Source: Novosphingobium sp. JCM 18896 (GTDB lineage: Bacteria > Pseudomonadota > Alphaproteobacteria > Sphingomonadales > Sphingomonadaceae). From it: a stretch of DNA of 64,000 bases. How positions within the stretch are numbered: the first letter of the stretch is position 1; each line of letters begins with the position of its first letter. Where the stretch lies: the NCBI RefSeq assembly GCF_025938095.1, contig NZ_JAPCZF010000002.1, forward strand, positions 310,001 through 374,000, in the 5' to 3' direction. This document shows positions 53,146 to 62,988 of this stretch, piece after piece. A program made the translations under genes and the position numbers. The notes beneath the pieces were generated by a model. The model saw nothing but the letters and a program-made list of their open reading frames with translations, was not told the origin of the DNA and did no database searches.

Positions 53146-54495
53146 TCAAGCCGTTGGCGCTTCGACCTCGGTATCGGCCAGCGCCGCGGTCGGGCGCGAA
53201 CCCCACAGCGCATAGAACAGGATGTAGAGCTCGCAGGCCGCGGTCAGCAGGAACGAGGTCTGCAGCCCGACGTGGTCAGCGATGTAGCCCTGGACCACGA
53301 CGAGCGCGCCGCCGGCGATCGCCATGACGAGCAGGCCCGAGGCCTCCTCGGTCAACGGCCCCAGGCCCTTGATCCCGAGCGTGAAGATCGTCGGGAACAT
53401 GATCGAGTGGAACAGGCCGACGAGGATCAGCGACCACATAGCGGCGGGGCCATGTGCGAAGACCGTGACCAGCATCACCACGAAGGCACCGACCGAGAAC
53501 AGCGCGAGCACCTTGGCCGCGTCGAAGCGTTGCATGATCGCCGAACCGGCGAAGCGGCCGACCATCATGCCGCCCCACAGGAACGACAGATACTTGCCCG
53601 CCTGCTCGTGGGTCAGGTTGGCGATCTCGGGCTGGCTGACGAAGTTGATGAACAGGTTGGCCACGCCGATCTCGGCGATCAGGTAGATGAAGATCGCCGG
53701 AACGCCGAGCACGAGATTGCGGTGCTGCCACAGCGGATGGTGCCAGAAGCGCTGCCAGGCGCCCTGGCCCGCACCTTCGAGCAGGGCCTCGCGCCGTGAC
53801 GCGGTCGAGACCATCGCCGGTAGCGGGAACTTGGCGATCACCACCGCGAGGACCAGCAGCACCGCAGCAACCAGGCCATAGGGCAGGATCACCGACTGCG
53901 CGTCGGCCAGGCGCTCGGCATGGGTCAGGACGACGCCGGCCTCGGCCGTGCCACCCTTGGAGCGACCGAGGATCAGGTAGGCGCCGAACATCGGCGCGAG
54001 CATGGTCCCCGCGGAGTTGAGCGCCTGCACTAGGTTGAGCCGCGACGAGGCCGTCTCGGGCTTGCCGACCACGGCGACGTAGGGATTGGCCGCGACCTGG
54101 AGCAGGGTGATGCCGCAGGCGATCACGAAGAGCATCGTCAGGGTCACGCCGTAGGACGGGATCGAGGCCGCGAGCATCATGCCGAGCGAACCGCCCGCCA
54201 TGATCAGCAGGCCGATCACCAGCGACTTCTGGTAGCCGAGGCGCTCGATCAGCTTGGCAGAGGGAATCGACGCCACGAAATAGGCGATAAACCAGACGGA
54301 TTCGATCAGGGTTGTCTGCGTATAATTGAGCTCGAACACGCTGCGCAGGTGCGGCAGCAGCGTGTTGTTGATGACCGTGATGAAGCCCCACATGAAGAAC
54401 AGGCTGGCGAGCAGCGTCAGCGCGGGACCGTAGCGAACCGCGCCATCCTGCCGGTTCGTCAAAGGCTTGGCGCTCGAAGGGACCGCAGGGGGCAT
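53146..54495 (-). CDS. FHS-family (FucP-like) sugar MFS transporter
   Basis: A 449-residue permease with 12 predicted membrane helices. It fits the fucose/glucose/galactose:proton symporter family: 'FFMWGFITVINNTLLPHLRSVFELNYTQTTLIESVWF', 'FVASIPSAKLIERLGYQKSLVIGLLIMAGG', 'LLQVAANPYVAVVG' with the family's ANPY motif, and 'RLNLVQALNSAGTMLAP'. It would carry L-arabinose across the inner membrane. GAGAGG precedes the ATG, and an operator motif lies 64 bp upstream, shared with the divergent mutarotase operon. Confidence 0.92.
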   Translation of the reverse strand: MPPAVPSSAKPLTNRQDGAVRYGPALTLLASLFFMWGFITVINNTLLPHLRSVFELNYTQTTLIESVWFIAYFVASIPSAKLIERLGYQKSLVIGLLIMAGGSLGMMLAASIPSYGVTLTMLFVIACGITLLQVAANPYVAVVGKPETASSRLNLVQALNSAGTMLAPMFGAYLILGRSKGGTAEAGVVLTHAERLADAQSVILPYGLVAAVLLVLAVVIAKFPLPAMVSTASRREALLEGAGQGAWQRFWHHPLWQHRNLVLGVPAIFIYLIAEIGVANLFINFVSQPEIANLTHEQAGKYLSFLWGGMMVGRFAGSAIMQRFDAAKVLALFSVGAFVVMLVTVFAHGPAAMWSLILVGLFHSIMFPTIFTLGIKGLGPLTEEASGLLVMAIAGGALVVVQGYIADHVGLQTSFLLTAACELYILFYALWGSRPTAALADTEVEAPTA

Positions 54496-54558
54496 ATCGT
54501 TCCTCTCAGATCACGAAGCCGAAACACCGAGCGGCAAAGCGGCTTGCACATTTTCTAT

Positions 54559-54569
54559 TTGTCGGACTA
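54559..54569. promoter_or_regulatory. Locus operator motif between MFS and mutarotase genes
   Basis: TTGTCGGACTA, a near-perfect 5-1-5 palindrome, is the same motif as at 44433-44467 and 52167-52177. It lies midway in the divergent region, 64 bp from the MFS start and 60 bp from the mutarotase start. Confidence 0.6.
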
Positions 54570-54629
54570 TATAGATTGCAACGCTGCGTCAATGGAGCAG
54601 CGAATGCCATAGATATGGGAGCTTCGGGA

Positions 54630-55778
54630 ATGCGGAAACTGGGCAAGAGACTGGCGACTTCGGCGGTTCTCGCCTTGGCTTCCACGTTCGCGGGCACGGC
54701 TATGGCCGCCGATGCGACCCAGGCTCCGGCCGGCACGCTCGCCGATGGCACGCCGATCACCGCGATCACGCTCAAGGCCGGCAACGGCGTCTCGGCGGTG
54801 GTGCTCAGCTACGGCGCGACCCTGCAGAAGCTGTTCGCGCCCGATCGCGCGGGCAAGGTCGCGGACGTCGTGCTCGGCTACGATGATCTCGCGTCCTATG
54901 TCGATCACCCCAACTATTTCGGCGTCACCGTCGGACGCTATGCCAACCGCATCGCCGACGGCAAGTTCGCGCTCGACGGCAAGACCTACCAGCTGCCCCA
55001 GAACGACGGCGGCAACAGCCTCCACGGCGGCGGCAAGGGCTTCGACAAGGCGGCCTGGCAGGTCGTCTCGGTCAAGTCCGGCCCCACGGCCAGCGTCGTC
55101 CTGCGCCACGTCAGCCCCGACGGCGATTCGGGCTATCCGGGCAAGCTGACCGCGACGGTCACCTACACGCTCGACGAGGCCGGCAACCTCGGCATCCTGT
55201 TCGAGGCGAGCACCGACAAGCCGACCGTGGTCAATATGACCAACCACGCGATCTTCGACATGGGCGGCGAAGGTTCGCCCGAAGGCGCGACCGGCCATCG
55301 CCTGACGATCCCGGCCGCCCGCTATACCCCGGTCAACGCCAAGCTGATCCCGACGGGCGAGCTCAAGCCGGTCGCCGGTTCGGTCTTCGATTTCCGCGCG
55401 GCGCGGCGCGTCGCCGACGGCCTGCGCGACGGCACCGATCCGCAGATCGTCTTCGGCCGCGGCTACGATCACAACTTCGCGCTCGACAAAGGCCTGACCG
55501 CCAAGCCCGAACTGGCCGCACGGCTCGAGGATCCGGCTTCGGGCCGCGTGCTCGAAGTGCTGACCACCGAGCCCGGCGTGCAGTTCTACGCGGGCAACTT
55601 CCTCGACGGGACGCTGATCGGCAAGCACGGCCACGTCTACCGCATGGGCGACGGCATCGCGCTCGAGCCGCAGAAGTTCCCCGATGCGCCCAACCAGGCC
55701 GCCTTCACCTCTCCGCGCGTCGATCCCGGCAAGCCTTACCGGCACGCCATGATCTACCGCCTGTCCACTTCACGCTGA
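54630..55778 (+). CDS. Exported aldose 1-epimerase (mutarotase)
   Basis: A 382-residue GalM-type mutarotase interconverting alpha and beta anomers of aldoses. Catalytic His206 lies in '[14 protein letters not shown]', conserved His132 in '[11 protein letters not shown]', and general base Glu346 in '[14 protein letters not shown]'; '[15 protein letters not shown]' is typical. ATG at 54630 was chosen because it opens a signal peptide ([20 protein letters not shown], cleavage near AMAA), so the enzyme acts in the periplasm on L-arabinose freed by the exported hydrolases before transport. The upstream in-frame extension is not signal-like. It heads the rightward operon, 10 bp before the dehydratase gene. 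Confidence 0.92.
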   Translation: MRKLGKRLATSAVLALASTFAGTAMAADATQAPAGTLADGTPITAITLKAGNGVSAVVLSYGATLQKLFAPDRAGKVADVVLGYDDLASYVDHPNYFGVTVGRYANRIADGKFALDGKTYQLPQNDGGNSLHGGGKGFDKAAWQVVSVKSGPTASVVLRHVSPDGDSGYPGKLTATVTYTLDEAGNLGILFEASTDKPTVVNMTNHAIFDMGGEGSPEGATGHRLTIPAARYTPVNAKLIPTGELKPVAGSVFDFRAARRVADGLRDGTDPQIVFGRGYDHNFALDKGLTAKPELAARLEDPASGRVLEVLTTEPGVQFYAGNFLDGTLIGKHGHVYRMGDGIALEPQKFPDAPNQAAFTSPRVDPGKPYRHAMIYRLSTSR

Positions 55779-55788
55779 TCGAGACCCC

Positions 55789-57585
55789 ATGACCCAGCAA
55801 GCCAAACCCAAGCTGCGTTCGCGCGCCTGGTTCGACAACCCCGACAATATCGACATGACCTCGCTCTATCTCGAGCGGTACCTGAACTTCGGCCTCAGCC
55901 TGGAAGAGCTGCGCTCGGGCAAGCCGATCATCGGCATCGCCCAGACCGGCAGCGACCTATCGCCCTGCAACCGCCACCACATCGTCCTGGCCGAGCGCAT
56001 CCGTGAAGGCATCCGCGAGGCCGGCGGCATCGCGCTCGAATTCCCGGTCCATCCGATCCAGGAAACCGGCAAGCGCCCGACCGCGGGCCTCGATCGCAAC
56101 CTGGCCTATCTCGGCCTGGTCGAAGCGCTCTACGGCTATCCGCTCGACGGCGTGGTGCTGACCACGGGCTGCGACAAGACCACGCCGGCGCTGCTGATGG
56201 CCGCGGCGACGGTCAACCTGCCGGCGATCGCGCTGTCGGTCGGGCCGATGCTCAACGGCTGGCACAAGGGTGAGCGCACGGGTTCGGGCACGATCGTCTG
56301 GAAGGGCCGCGAGATGCTGGCCAAGGGCGAGCTCGACAACGATGGCTTCATCAAGCTCGTCGCCTCGTCGGCCCCCTCGACCGGCTATTGCAACACGATG
56401 GGCACGGCGACGACGATGAACTCGCTGGCCGAGGCGCTGGGCATGATGCTGCCCGGCTCGGCGGCGATCCCCGCGCCCTACCGCGACCGCCAGGAATGCG
56501 CCTATCACACGGGCAAGCGCATCGTCGCGATGGTGGACGAGGATCTCAAGCCTTCGGACATCCTGACGCTCGACGCGTTCCACAACGCCATCGTCGTCAA
56601 TTCGGCGATCGGCGGCTCGACCAACGCGCCGATCCACCTCGCCGCGATCGCGCGCCACATCGGCGTCGACCTGCCGCTGACCGACTGGGAACGCGTCGGC
56701 CACAAGGTGCCGCTGCTGGTCAACCTGCAGCCCGCCGGCGAATATCTGGGCGAGGACTATTACCACGCCGGCGGCGTGCCCGCGGTGGTGGCCCAGCTCA
56801 TGGGCCAGGGCCTGATCCGCGAAGGCGCGATGACGGTCAACGGCCGCACCATGGGCGACAACTGCCGCGACGCCACGATCGAGGACGAGAAGGTCATCCG
56901 CCCGTTCGACCAGCCGCTCAAAACCGACGCCGGCTTCCTCGTGCTGTCGGGCAACCTGTTCGACGCGGCGGTGATGAAGACCAGCGTCATCAGCGAAGAG
57001 TTCCGTCAGCGCTATCTGTCGAACCCCGCCGATCCCGAGGCCTTCGAAGGTCCGGCGATCGTGTTCGACGGCCCCGAGGACTATCACCACCGCATCGACG
57101 ATCCCGCGCTCGGCATCACCTCGCAGACGCTGATGTTCATGCGCGGCGCCGGCCCGATCGGCTATCCGGGCGCGGCCGAGGTGGTGAACATGCGGCCGCC
57201 GGCTTATCTGATCACCGAGGGCGTCAGCGCGCTGCCCTGCATCGGCGACGGGCGCCAGTCGGGCACCAGCGGCAGCCCCTCGATCCTCAACGCCTCGCCC
57301 GAGGCGGCGGCGATGGGTGGTCTCGCGCTGCTGCGCACCGGCGATCGCGTGCGCATGGACCTCGGCAAGGGCCGGGTCGACGTGCTGATCCCCGACGCGG
57401 AACTCGCCGAGCGGCGCGCCGCGCTGGTCGCGCAGGGTGGTTACCCCTATCCCGCCTCGCAGACGCCGTGGCAGGAGATCCAGCGTGCCGTCGTCGGCCA
57501 GCTCGACACCGGCGCGATCCTCGAGGGTGCGGAGAAGTACCAGCGGATCGCGCAGACCCAGGGCCTGCCGCGCGACAACCATTGA
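55789..57585 (+). CDS. L-arabonate dehydratase (IlvD/Edd family)
   Basis: A 598-residue [Fe-S]-dependent dehydratase predicted to convert L-arabonate to 2-keto-3-deoxy-L-arabonate. Cluster-ligand cysteines are Cys60 in '[11 protein letters not shown]', Cys128 in '[10 protein letters not shown]' and Cys201 in '[11 protein letters not shown]'. The N-terminal '[26 protein letters not shown]' and '[39 protein letters not shown]' are close to the sugar-acid dehydratase branch (pentonate dehydratases) and unlike dihydroxy-acid dehydratase proper. It is flanked by the mutarotase and lactonase genes in one transcript. Confidence 0.93.
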   Translation: MTQQAKPKLRSRAWFDNPDNIDMTSLYLERYLNFGLSLEELRSGKPIIGIAQTGSDLSPCNRHHIVLAERIREGIREAGGIALEFPVHPIQETGKRPTAGLDRNLAYLGLVEALYGYPLDGVVLTTGCDKTTPALLMAAATVNLPAIALSVGPMLNGWHKGERTGSGTIVWKGREMLAKGELDNDGFIKLVASSAPSTGYCNTMGTATTMNSLAEALGMMLPGSAAIPAPYRDRQECAYHTGKRIVAMVDEDLKPSDILTLDAFHNAIVVNSAIGGSTNAPIHLAAIARHIGVDLPLTDWERVGHKVPLLVNLQPAGEYLGEDYYHAGGVPAVVAQLMGQGLIREGAMTVNGRTMGDNCRDATIEDEKVIRPFDQPLKTDAGFLVLSGNLFDAAVMKTSVISEEFRQRYLSNPADPEAFEGPAIVFDGPEDYHHRIDDPALGITSQTLMFMRGAGPIGYPGAAEVVNMRPPAYLITEGVSALPCIGDGRQSGTSGSPSILNASPEAAAMGGLALLRTGDRVRMDLGKGRVDVLIPDAELAERRAALVAQGGYPYPASQTPWQEIQRAVVGQLDTGAILEGAEKYQRIAQTQGLPRDNH

Positions 57586-57608
57586 GCGGCACTAAGCGGG
57601 ACAGACCG

Positions 57609-58478
57609 ATGGCGCAGTGGCAGATGATCGAGCGCGAGCAGCGCGACACGCTGGGCGAGGGCACGGCCTGGTCGGCGCGCGAGCAGGCGCTCTACTGGGT
57701 CGACATCCTCGACCCCGCGCTCAATCGCCTGTCGCTGGTCGATGGCAAGATCGAACGCTGGGCCATGCCCGAACCGCTCGGCTGGGTGGTCGAGCGCAGC
57801 CAGGGCGGCATGATCGGCGGCTTCCGGAGCGGCTTTGCCGAAATCGATCTCGATCCTTTCGCGATCCGCCCAATCGGCGATCCCGAGTCGCATTTGCCGG
57901 GTAACCGGATGAACGACGGCAAGGCCGATCGCCACGGCGCGATCTGGTGCGGCACGATGGAGATCGCCGAGGAGAACGCCCAGGGCTCGCTCTATCGGCT
58001 CGATCCCAATGGCGAATGGGCGCCGATGGACACCGGCTACCTCGTGCCCAACGGTCCGGCCTTCTCCGCCTGCGGTCGCTGGCTCTATCATTCGGACACC
58101 GGCCTGCGGACGATCTACCGCTTTGCGCTGACCGAGGACGGGCCCGGCAACTGGAATTTGGTGGATCGTGAGGTCTTCGCCCGCTTCGACGAGGCCGACG
58201 GCTATCCCGACGGCATGACGGTCGACGCCGAGGGTTGCCTCTGGGTCGCGCACTGGGACGGCGGCAAGGTCAGCCGCTTCGACCCGCAAGGCAAGGTCGA
58301 ACGCTCGATCGCCCTGCCCGCCCGCCGCACGACCAACATCGCCTTCGCCGGGCCGAACCTCGACCGCATGTTCGTGACCTCGGCCACGGTGGGTCTCGAG
58401 CCCACGGTCTACGACGGCGCGCTGTTCGAGGTGGACGCGGGCGTCAAGGGACTGCCGACCCACACCTACGCCGGCTAG
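57609..58478 (+). CDS. L-arabinolactonase (SMP-30/gluconolactonase family)
   Basis: A 289-residue six-bladed beta-propeller lactonase hydrolysing L-arabino-1,4-lactone to L-arabonate. The metal ligands expected from SMP-30/regucalcin are Glu17 in 'TLGEGTAW', Asn148 in 'LVPNGPAFS' and Asp201 in 'GYPDGMTVD'; 'NRMNDGKADRHGAIWCGTM' supplies the conserved substrate loop. The short gap from the dehydratase gene (23 bp) and position complete the pathway between the dehydrogenase and the dehydratase. ATG at 57609 is favoured by homology. Confidence 0.92.
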   Translation: MAQWQMIEREQRDTLGEGTAWSAREQALYWVDILDPALNRLSLVDGKIERWAMPEPLGWVVERSQGGMIGGFRSGFAEIDLDPFAIRPIGDPESHLPGNRMNDGKADRHGAIWCGTMEIAEENAQGSLYRLDPNGEWAPMDTGYLVPNGPAFSACGRWLYHSDTGLRTIYRFALTEDGPGNWNLVDREVFARFDEADGYPDGMTVDAEGCLWVAHWDGGKVSRFDPQGKVERSIALPARRTTNIAFAGPNLDRMFVTSATVGLEPTVYDGALFEVDAGVKGLPTHTYAG

Positions 58479-58547
58479 CGGATAGGCCCATCGGCCCAGG
58501 TCCAATCGGCATTGCAAATGGGCCGCGAAGGCCCGACAGGGCTTCCT

Positions 58548-60815
58548 ATGGACGATACGCTTCGCCGCGCGGCACTCGATTATCATCGCTATCCCCAGCC
58601 GGGTAAGATGCGGATCGAGCCGACCAAACGCATGGTCAACCAGCGCGACCTCGCGCTAGCCTATTCGCCCGGCGTCGCCGCGCCCTGCGAGGAGATCGCC
58701 GCCGATCCCGACAAGGCCTTCGACTATACCGCGCGCGGCAACCTCGTCGCGGTGATCTCGAACGGCACGGCCGTGCTCGGGCTCGGCGCGATCGGCCCGC
58801 TGGCGTCGAAGCCGGTGATGGAGGGCAAGGCCGTGCTCTTCAAGAAGTTCGCCGACATCGACGTGTTCGACCTCGAAGTCGACACGACCGATCCGGAGAA
58901 GTTCGTCGAGGCCGTGGCCCTGCTCGAACCGACCTTCGGCGGCATCAACCTCGAAGACATCAAGGCGCCCGAGTGCTTCGCGATCGAAGCGGCGCTCAAG
59001 GCCCGGATGAACATCCCGGTCTTCCACGACGACCAGCACGGCACGGCGATCGTGGTTGCCGCGGCGGTGCGCAACGCGCTGGTGCTCCAGGGCAAGACCC
59101 TGGCCGAAGCGCGGCTCGTGACTTCGGGCGCCGGCGCCGCCGCGCTGGCCTGTGTCGATCTGCTCGTCTCGATGGGCCTGGCGATCGAGAACGTGACGCT
59201 GACCGACAAGGACGGCGTCGTCCATGCCGGACGCGAGGGCATGGAGCCCAACATGGCGCGCTATGCCCGCCAGACCGACGCGCGCAGCCTGCCCGAAGTG
59301 CTCCCCGGCGCCAACGTGTTCCTGGGCCTGTCGGCGCCCGGCGTGCTCAAGCCCGAATGGCTGCCGCTGCTGGCCGAGCGCCCGCTGATCTTCGCCCTGG
59401 CCAATCCCGAGCCCGAAATTCTGCCCGACGTCGCGCGCGCCGAGCGCCCCGATGCGATCGTCGCCACCGGCCGTTCGGACTATCCGAACCAGGTCAACAA
59501 CGTCCTCTGCTTCCCCTACATCTTCCGCGGCGCGCTCGACGTCGGCGCGACGACGATCAACGAGGCGATGAAGGTCGCCGCGGCCGAAGCCATCGCCTCG
59601 CTCGCGCGCCTGCCCGCGCACGAAAGCGTCGCCCAGGCCTATGGCGGCCAGAAGCTGACCTTCGGCCCCGACTACATCATCCCGACGCCGTTCGATCCGC
59701 GCCTGATCGCCGAGATCGCGCCCGCCGTCGCCCAGGCGGCGATCGACAGCGGCATTGCCCGTCGCAGCCTCGACATCGATGCCTACCGCCAGTCGCTGAG
59801 CCGCCAGAACACGCGCTCGGCGCAGCTGATGATGCCCGTGTTCGAAGCGGCGCGGCACAGCCTGACGCGCGTGGCCTATGGCGAGGGCGAGGACGAACGT
59901 GTGCTGCGCGCGATCCAGGACGCACTCGACGATTCGATCGTACGCCCGGTGATCGTCGCGCGGCGGCGCATCCTCGAACAGCGGCTGCCCGCGCTCGGTC
60001 TGCGCTTCGAGCTCGATCGCGACGTCGAGGTGATCGACCCCGAGACCGACCACGACAAGCTGCGTCCGCTGGTCGAGGCCTATCAGGCGGTCGCCGGCCG
60101 CAAGGGCGTGCCCTCGGCCGAGATCATCCGCCACGTCTATCGCCGGCCGACCGTGACCGCGGCGATGCTGCTGCGCACCGGCTATGTCGACGCGGCTCTG
60201 GTCGGCGGCAATTCCGAATACTGGGGCCAGATCGAATATGTCCTGCGCATCATCGATCGCGCGCCGGGCAAGAGCCGCGTCTATGCGCTGTCGGGCCTGA
60301 TCCTCGAAGCCGGCGCTCTGTTCATCACCGATACCCACATGGTGCCCGAACCGACACCGGCGCAGGTAGCCGAAATGGCGATCCTCGCCGCCGCGGAAGT
60401 GCGCCAGTTCGGCCTCGAGCCGCGCGTCGCGCTGCTCTCGCACTCGAACTTCGGCGCTTCGCACAGCCCCAGCGCGCGCAAGATGCGCACCGCGCTCGGT
60501 CTGCTTCGCGAGACCGCACCCGGCCTGCTGGTCGACGGCGAGATGCACGCCGATGCTGCGCTGTCGCAGCACGTACGCGAGCGGCTGGTGCCCGACAGCG
60601 CTTTCGCGGGCGCCGCCAACGTGCTCGTCATGCCCAACCTCGACGCCGCCAACATCACCCTGACCGCGCTCTCGGCCTCGTCGAGCTCGCCCACGGTCGG
60701 GCCGATGCTGATGGGCCTGTCGAAGCCGATCCACGTGCTGACGCCCGGGGTGACCGCGCGCGGCATCCTCAACCTGACGACGATCGCCGCCGCCGAAGTC
60801 GCGCAGCGGCGCTAG
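58548..60815 (+). CDS. maeB: NADP-dependent malic enzyme with phosphotransacetylase-like domain
   Basis: A 755-residue MaeB-type malic enzyme, decarboxylating malate to pyruvate with NADP. The malic domain shows '[20 protein letters not shown]', '[31 protein letters not shown]', '[14 protein letters not shown]', '[13 protein letters not shown]', and '[21 protein letters not shown]'. From about residue 430 it continues as a phosphate acetyltransferase-like domain ('[20 protein letters not shown]', '[28 protein letters not shown]'), which is regulatory in this class and not catalytic. AGGG supports ATG at 58548. It could channel malate derived from arabinose-fed 2-oxoglutarate to pyruvate. Confidence 0.95.
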   Translation: MDDTLRRAALDYHRYPQPGKMRIEPTKRMVNQRDLALAYSPGVAAPCEEIAADPDKAFDYTARGNLVAVISNGTAVLGLGAIGPLASKPVMEGKAVLFKKFADIDVFDLEVDTTDPEKFVEAVALLEPTFGGINLEDIKAPECFAIEAALKARMNIPVFHDDQHGTAIVVAAAVRNALVLQGKTLAEARLVTSGAGAAALACVDLLVSMGLAIENVTLTDKDGVVHAGREGMEPNMARYARQTDARSLPEVLPGANVFLGLSAPGVLKPEWLPLLAERPLIFALANPEPEILPDVARAERPDAIVATGRSDYPNQVNNVLCFPYIFRGALDVGATTINEAMKVAAAEAIASLARLPAHESVAQAYGGQKLTFGPDYIIPTPFDPRLIAEIAPAVAQAAIDSGIARRSLDIDAYRQSLSRQNTRSAQLMMPVFEAARHSLTRVAYGEGEDERVLRAIQDALDDSIVRPVIVARRRILEQRLPALGLRFELDRDVEVIDPETDHDKLRPLVEAYQAVAGRKGVPSAEIIRHVYRRPTVTAAMLLRTGYVDAALVGGNSEYWGQIEYVLRIIDRAPGKSRVYALSGLILEAGALFITDTHMVPEPTPAQVAEMAILAAAEVRQFGLEPRVALLSHSNFGASHSPSARKMRTALGLLRETAPGLLVDGEMHADAALSQHVRERLVPDSAFAGAANVLVMPNLDAANITLTALSASSSSPTVGPMLMGLSKPIHVLTPGVTARGILNLTTIAAAEVAQRR

Positions 60816-60857
60816 CCGCGGTTGATCCTTCGCACGGGACTTCTATGAGGGAGGGCG

Positions 60858-62012
60858 ATGACCGATCGTTCGCCTGAGGGTCCCGGAAATTCGAGCACCG
60901 TGGTGCTGGCGCGCGAAGCCTATCTGCGCTCGCTGCTCGAAACCGTTCCCGATGCGATGATCGTCATCGACGCGCGCGGCACGATCCTCTCGTTCAGCGC
61001 CGCGGCCGAACGGATGTTCGGCTATGCCGAAGACGAAGTGCTCGGCGAGAACGTCTCGATGCTGATGCCCTCGCCCGACCGCGAGCGGCACGACGGCTAT
61101 ATCGGCCACTACCTCGGCACCGGCGAACGCAAGATCATCGGCATTGGGCGCGTGACCACAGCGCGCCATCGCAATGGCGGCACCTTTCCGATCGACCTGC
61201 ACATCGGCGAAGCGACGGTCGACAACGAGCGCGTGTTCACCGGCTTCATTCGCGACCTGACCGAGCGCCAGGAAACCGAGCTTCGCCTCCACGACCTGCA
61301 GTCCGAGCTCGCCCACGTCTCGCGCGTGACCGCGATGGGTACGCTCGCCACCTCGATCGCGCACGAGCTCAACCAACCGCTGACCGCGATCGCCAACTAT
61401 GTCGAGACCGCACGCGACCTGCTCGTGGAACCCGATCCGGCGACCCTGGAGATCGTGCGCGAGGCGCTCGACGAATGCGCGACGCAGTCGGTGCGCGCGG
61501 GCCAGATCGTCCGCCGACTGCGCGACTTCATCTCGCGCGGCGAGACCGAGCGACGCGTCGAGAGCCTGGCGCGCGTGGTCAACGAGGCGATCGCGCTGGC
61601 GCTGGTCTCCGCGGGCGAACGCGCGGTCGAGGTCGAGCTCTCGCTCGATCCGCAGGCCGACCGGGTGTTGATCGACCGCATCCAGATTCAGCAGGTGATC
61701 CTCAACCTCGTGCGCAACGCGCTCGAGGCGATGACCGACAGCCCGGTGCGACAGTTGCGGATTTCGTCGGGCCGCGAGGCCGGTCTTGTCACGGTGACGG
61801 TCGAGGACAGCGGGCCGGGCCTGGCCGAGGACGTCGCGGCGCAACTGTTCCAGCCCTTCGTCAGCACCAAGACCGCGGGCATGGGCCTCGGCCTGTCGAT
61901 CTGCCACACGATCGTCAACGGCCACGGCGGGCGCATCTGGGCCGAAGCCTCGGCGCTTGGCGGCACCGCCTTCCATTTCACCCTGATCGATGCCGGAGAA
62001 AGCGATGGCTGA
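60858..62012 (+). CDS. FixL-like PAS sensor histidine kinase lacking the heme-ligand histidine
   Basis: A 384-residue sensor kinase. One PAS domain (residues about 20-140) with 'VPDAMIVIDARGTILSFSAAAERMFGY' and 'FTGFIRDLTERQETELRLHDLQSEL' leads to the dimerisation/phosphoacceptor region with His169 in 'TSIAHELNQPLTAI', then ATP boxes 'NLVRNALEAM', 'VEDSGPGL' and 'GMGLGLSICHTIV'. It aligns well with rhizobial FixL, but where FixL has its proximal heme-binding histidine before IIGIGR, this protein has Lys92 (RKIIGIGR). No membrane segment is seen. Its stop overlaps the next gene's start by eight bases. Heme sensing is doubtful. Confidence 0.9.
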   Translation: MTDRSPEGPGNSSTVVLAREAYLRSLLETVPDAMIVIDARGTILSFSAAAERMFGYAEDEVLGENVSMLMPSPDRERHDGYIGHYLGTGERKIIGIGRVTTARHRNGGTFPIDLHIGEATVDNERVFTGFIRDLTERQETELRLHDLQSELAHVSRVTAMGTLATSIAHELNQPLTAIANYVETARDLLVEPDPATLEIVREALDECATQSVRAGQIVRRLRDFISRGETERRVESLARVVNEAIALALVSAGERAVEVELSLDPQADRVLIDRIQIQQVILNLVRNALEAMTDSPVRQLRISSGREAGLVTVTVEDSGPGLAEDVAAQLFQPFVSTKTAGMGLGLSICHTIVNGHGGRIWAEASALGGTAFHFTLIDAGESDG

Positions 62013-62640
62013 GGCAAACGGCCGCCTGGTCCACCTGGTCGACGACGACGAGGCGATCCGCCGTTCGGCCAGTTTCATGCTGCGCACGTCGGGCCTAGTG
62101 GTGAAGACCTATGCCTCGGGCGTCGAACTGCTCGACCAGGCCAAGGACCTGATGGCAGGCTGTGTTCTGCTCGACGTGCGCATGCCCGAGATGAGCGGGC
62201 TCGAAGTCCAGCAGGCGCTGCGGACGCGCGGCGTGCATCTGCCGGTGATCGTCATGACCGGGCACGGCGACGTCACCGTCGCGGTCCAGGCGATGAAGGC
62301 CGGCGCGGTCGATTTCATCGAGAAGCCGTTCGAGAAGGCGGTCATGCTCGCCGCGCTCGAAGAGGGCTTCGCCCGGCTCGAACGCAGCGGCCGCGTCGCC
62401 GCGCGCGCCGAGGAGGCGAACGCCCGGCTCGAGATCCTGACCCCGCGCGAGCGCGAGGTGCTCGAAGGCCTGGTCCGCGGTCATCCGAACAAGACGATCG
62501 CCTACGATCTCGAGATCAGTCCGCGCACGGTCGAGATCCACCGCGCCAACGTGATGACCAAGCTCGGCGTGTCGAGCCTGTCCGAAGCGCTGCGCGTGGC
62601 TTTTGCCGCAGGCCTCGGCGAAAGCGATCCGGCTAGTTGA
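62005..62640 (+). CDS. FixJ-like response regulator (receiver + LuxR-type HTH)
   Basis: A 211-residue response regulator. The receiver has Asp57 in 'VLLDVRMPEMSG' with supporting Thr85 ('VMTGHGD') and Lys107 ('FIEKPFE'); the DNA-binding domain is LuxR/FixJ-like with 'LTPREREVLEGLVRGHPNKTIAYDLEISPRTVEIHRANVMTKLG'. The start at 62005 has GGAGAAAG upstream and overlaps the kinase stop, so the two form a coupled pair. In rhizobia FixJ activates fixK/nifA; here the adjacent Fnr gene on the opposite strand is a plausible target. The last eight bp overlap the next gene. Confidence 0.93.
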   Translation: MAEANGRLVHLVDDDEAIRRSASFMLRTSGLVVKTYASGVELLDQAKDLMAGCVLLDVRMPEMSGLEVQQALRTRGVHLPVIVMTGHGDVTVAVQAMKAGAVDFIEKPFEKAVMLAALEEGFARLERSGRVAARAEEANARLEILTPREREVLEGLVRGHPNKTIAYDLEISPRTVEIHRANVMTKLGVSSLSEALRVAFAAGLGESDPAS

Positions 62641-62986
62641 GCCGTTCGAGCCGCGCCACGCGGAACGGCAGCGGCGTTCCGTCGGGCTCGGCCAGCAACA
62701 CGTCGGCGCCGCTGTGGAAGGCCGGCAGGCCCGGCTGGATCACCGGATCGCCGCCGGCATAGGCGAAGGCCCAGCCCTGCGCGGTCTTGACCACGCGGCC
62801 CGAGAGATCGGCCTGGCTCGGCCAGAAACGACGCACCGTGGCACGCGCCGGCAGGCGGGTCAGTGCGCCCTCGTCGATCGCGCCCGCGGCATCGAGCGGC
62901 AGCCTCAGCAGATAGACGCGGCTGGCCGAACCGCGCGGAAAATCGCGGGTTTCGGCCAGTTCCAGACGTATCGACTGCCAGGTCAT
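62633..62986 (-). CDS. Small protein of unknown function in the fnr operon
   Basis: A 117-residue protein of unknown function. It reads 'MTWQSIRLELAETRDFPRGSASRVYLLRLPLD', then 'GALTRLPARATVRRFWPSQADLSGRVV' and 'WAFAYAGGDPVIQPG', with alternating strands and no membrane segment. It begins two bases after the fnr stop and is likely co-translated with it; its 3' end overlaps fixJ by eight bases, tail to tail. I do not recognise a named domain; its position beside fnr is seen in several sphingomonads by my general recollection. Confidence 0.6.
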   Translation of the reverse strand: MTWQSIRLELAETRDFPRGSASRVYLLRLPLDAAGAIDEGALTRLPARATVRRFWPSQADLSGRVVKTAQGWAFAYAGGDPVIQPGLPAFHSGADVLLAEPDGTPLPFRVARLERLN

Positions 62987-62988
62987 GC

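Noticed and set aside
56388..58478. Open frame of nearly 700 codons spanning the dehydratase and lactonase genes
   Set aside because: Its first part is Arg/Pro-rich shadow sequence of the dehydratase; only the last 289 codons are coding, as the lactonase gene starting at 57609.
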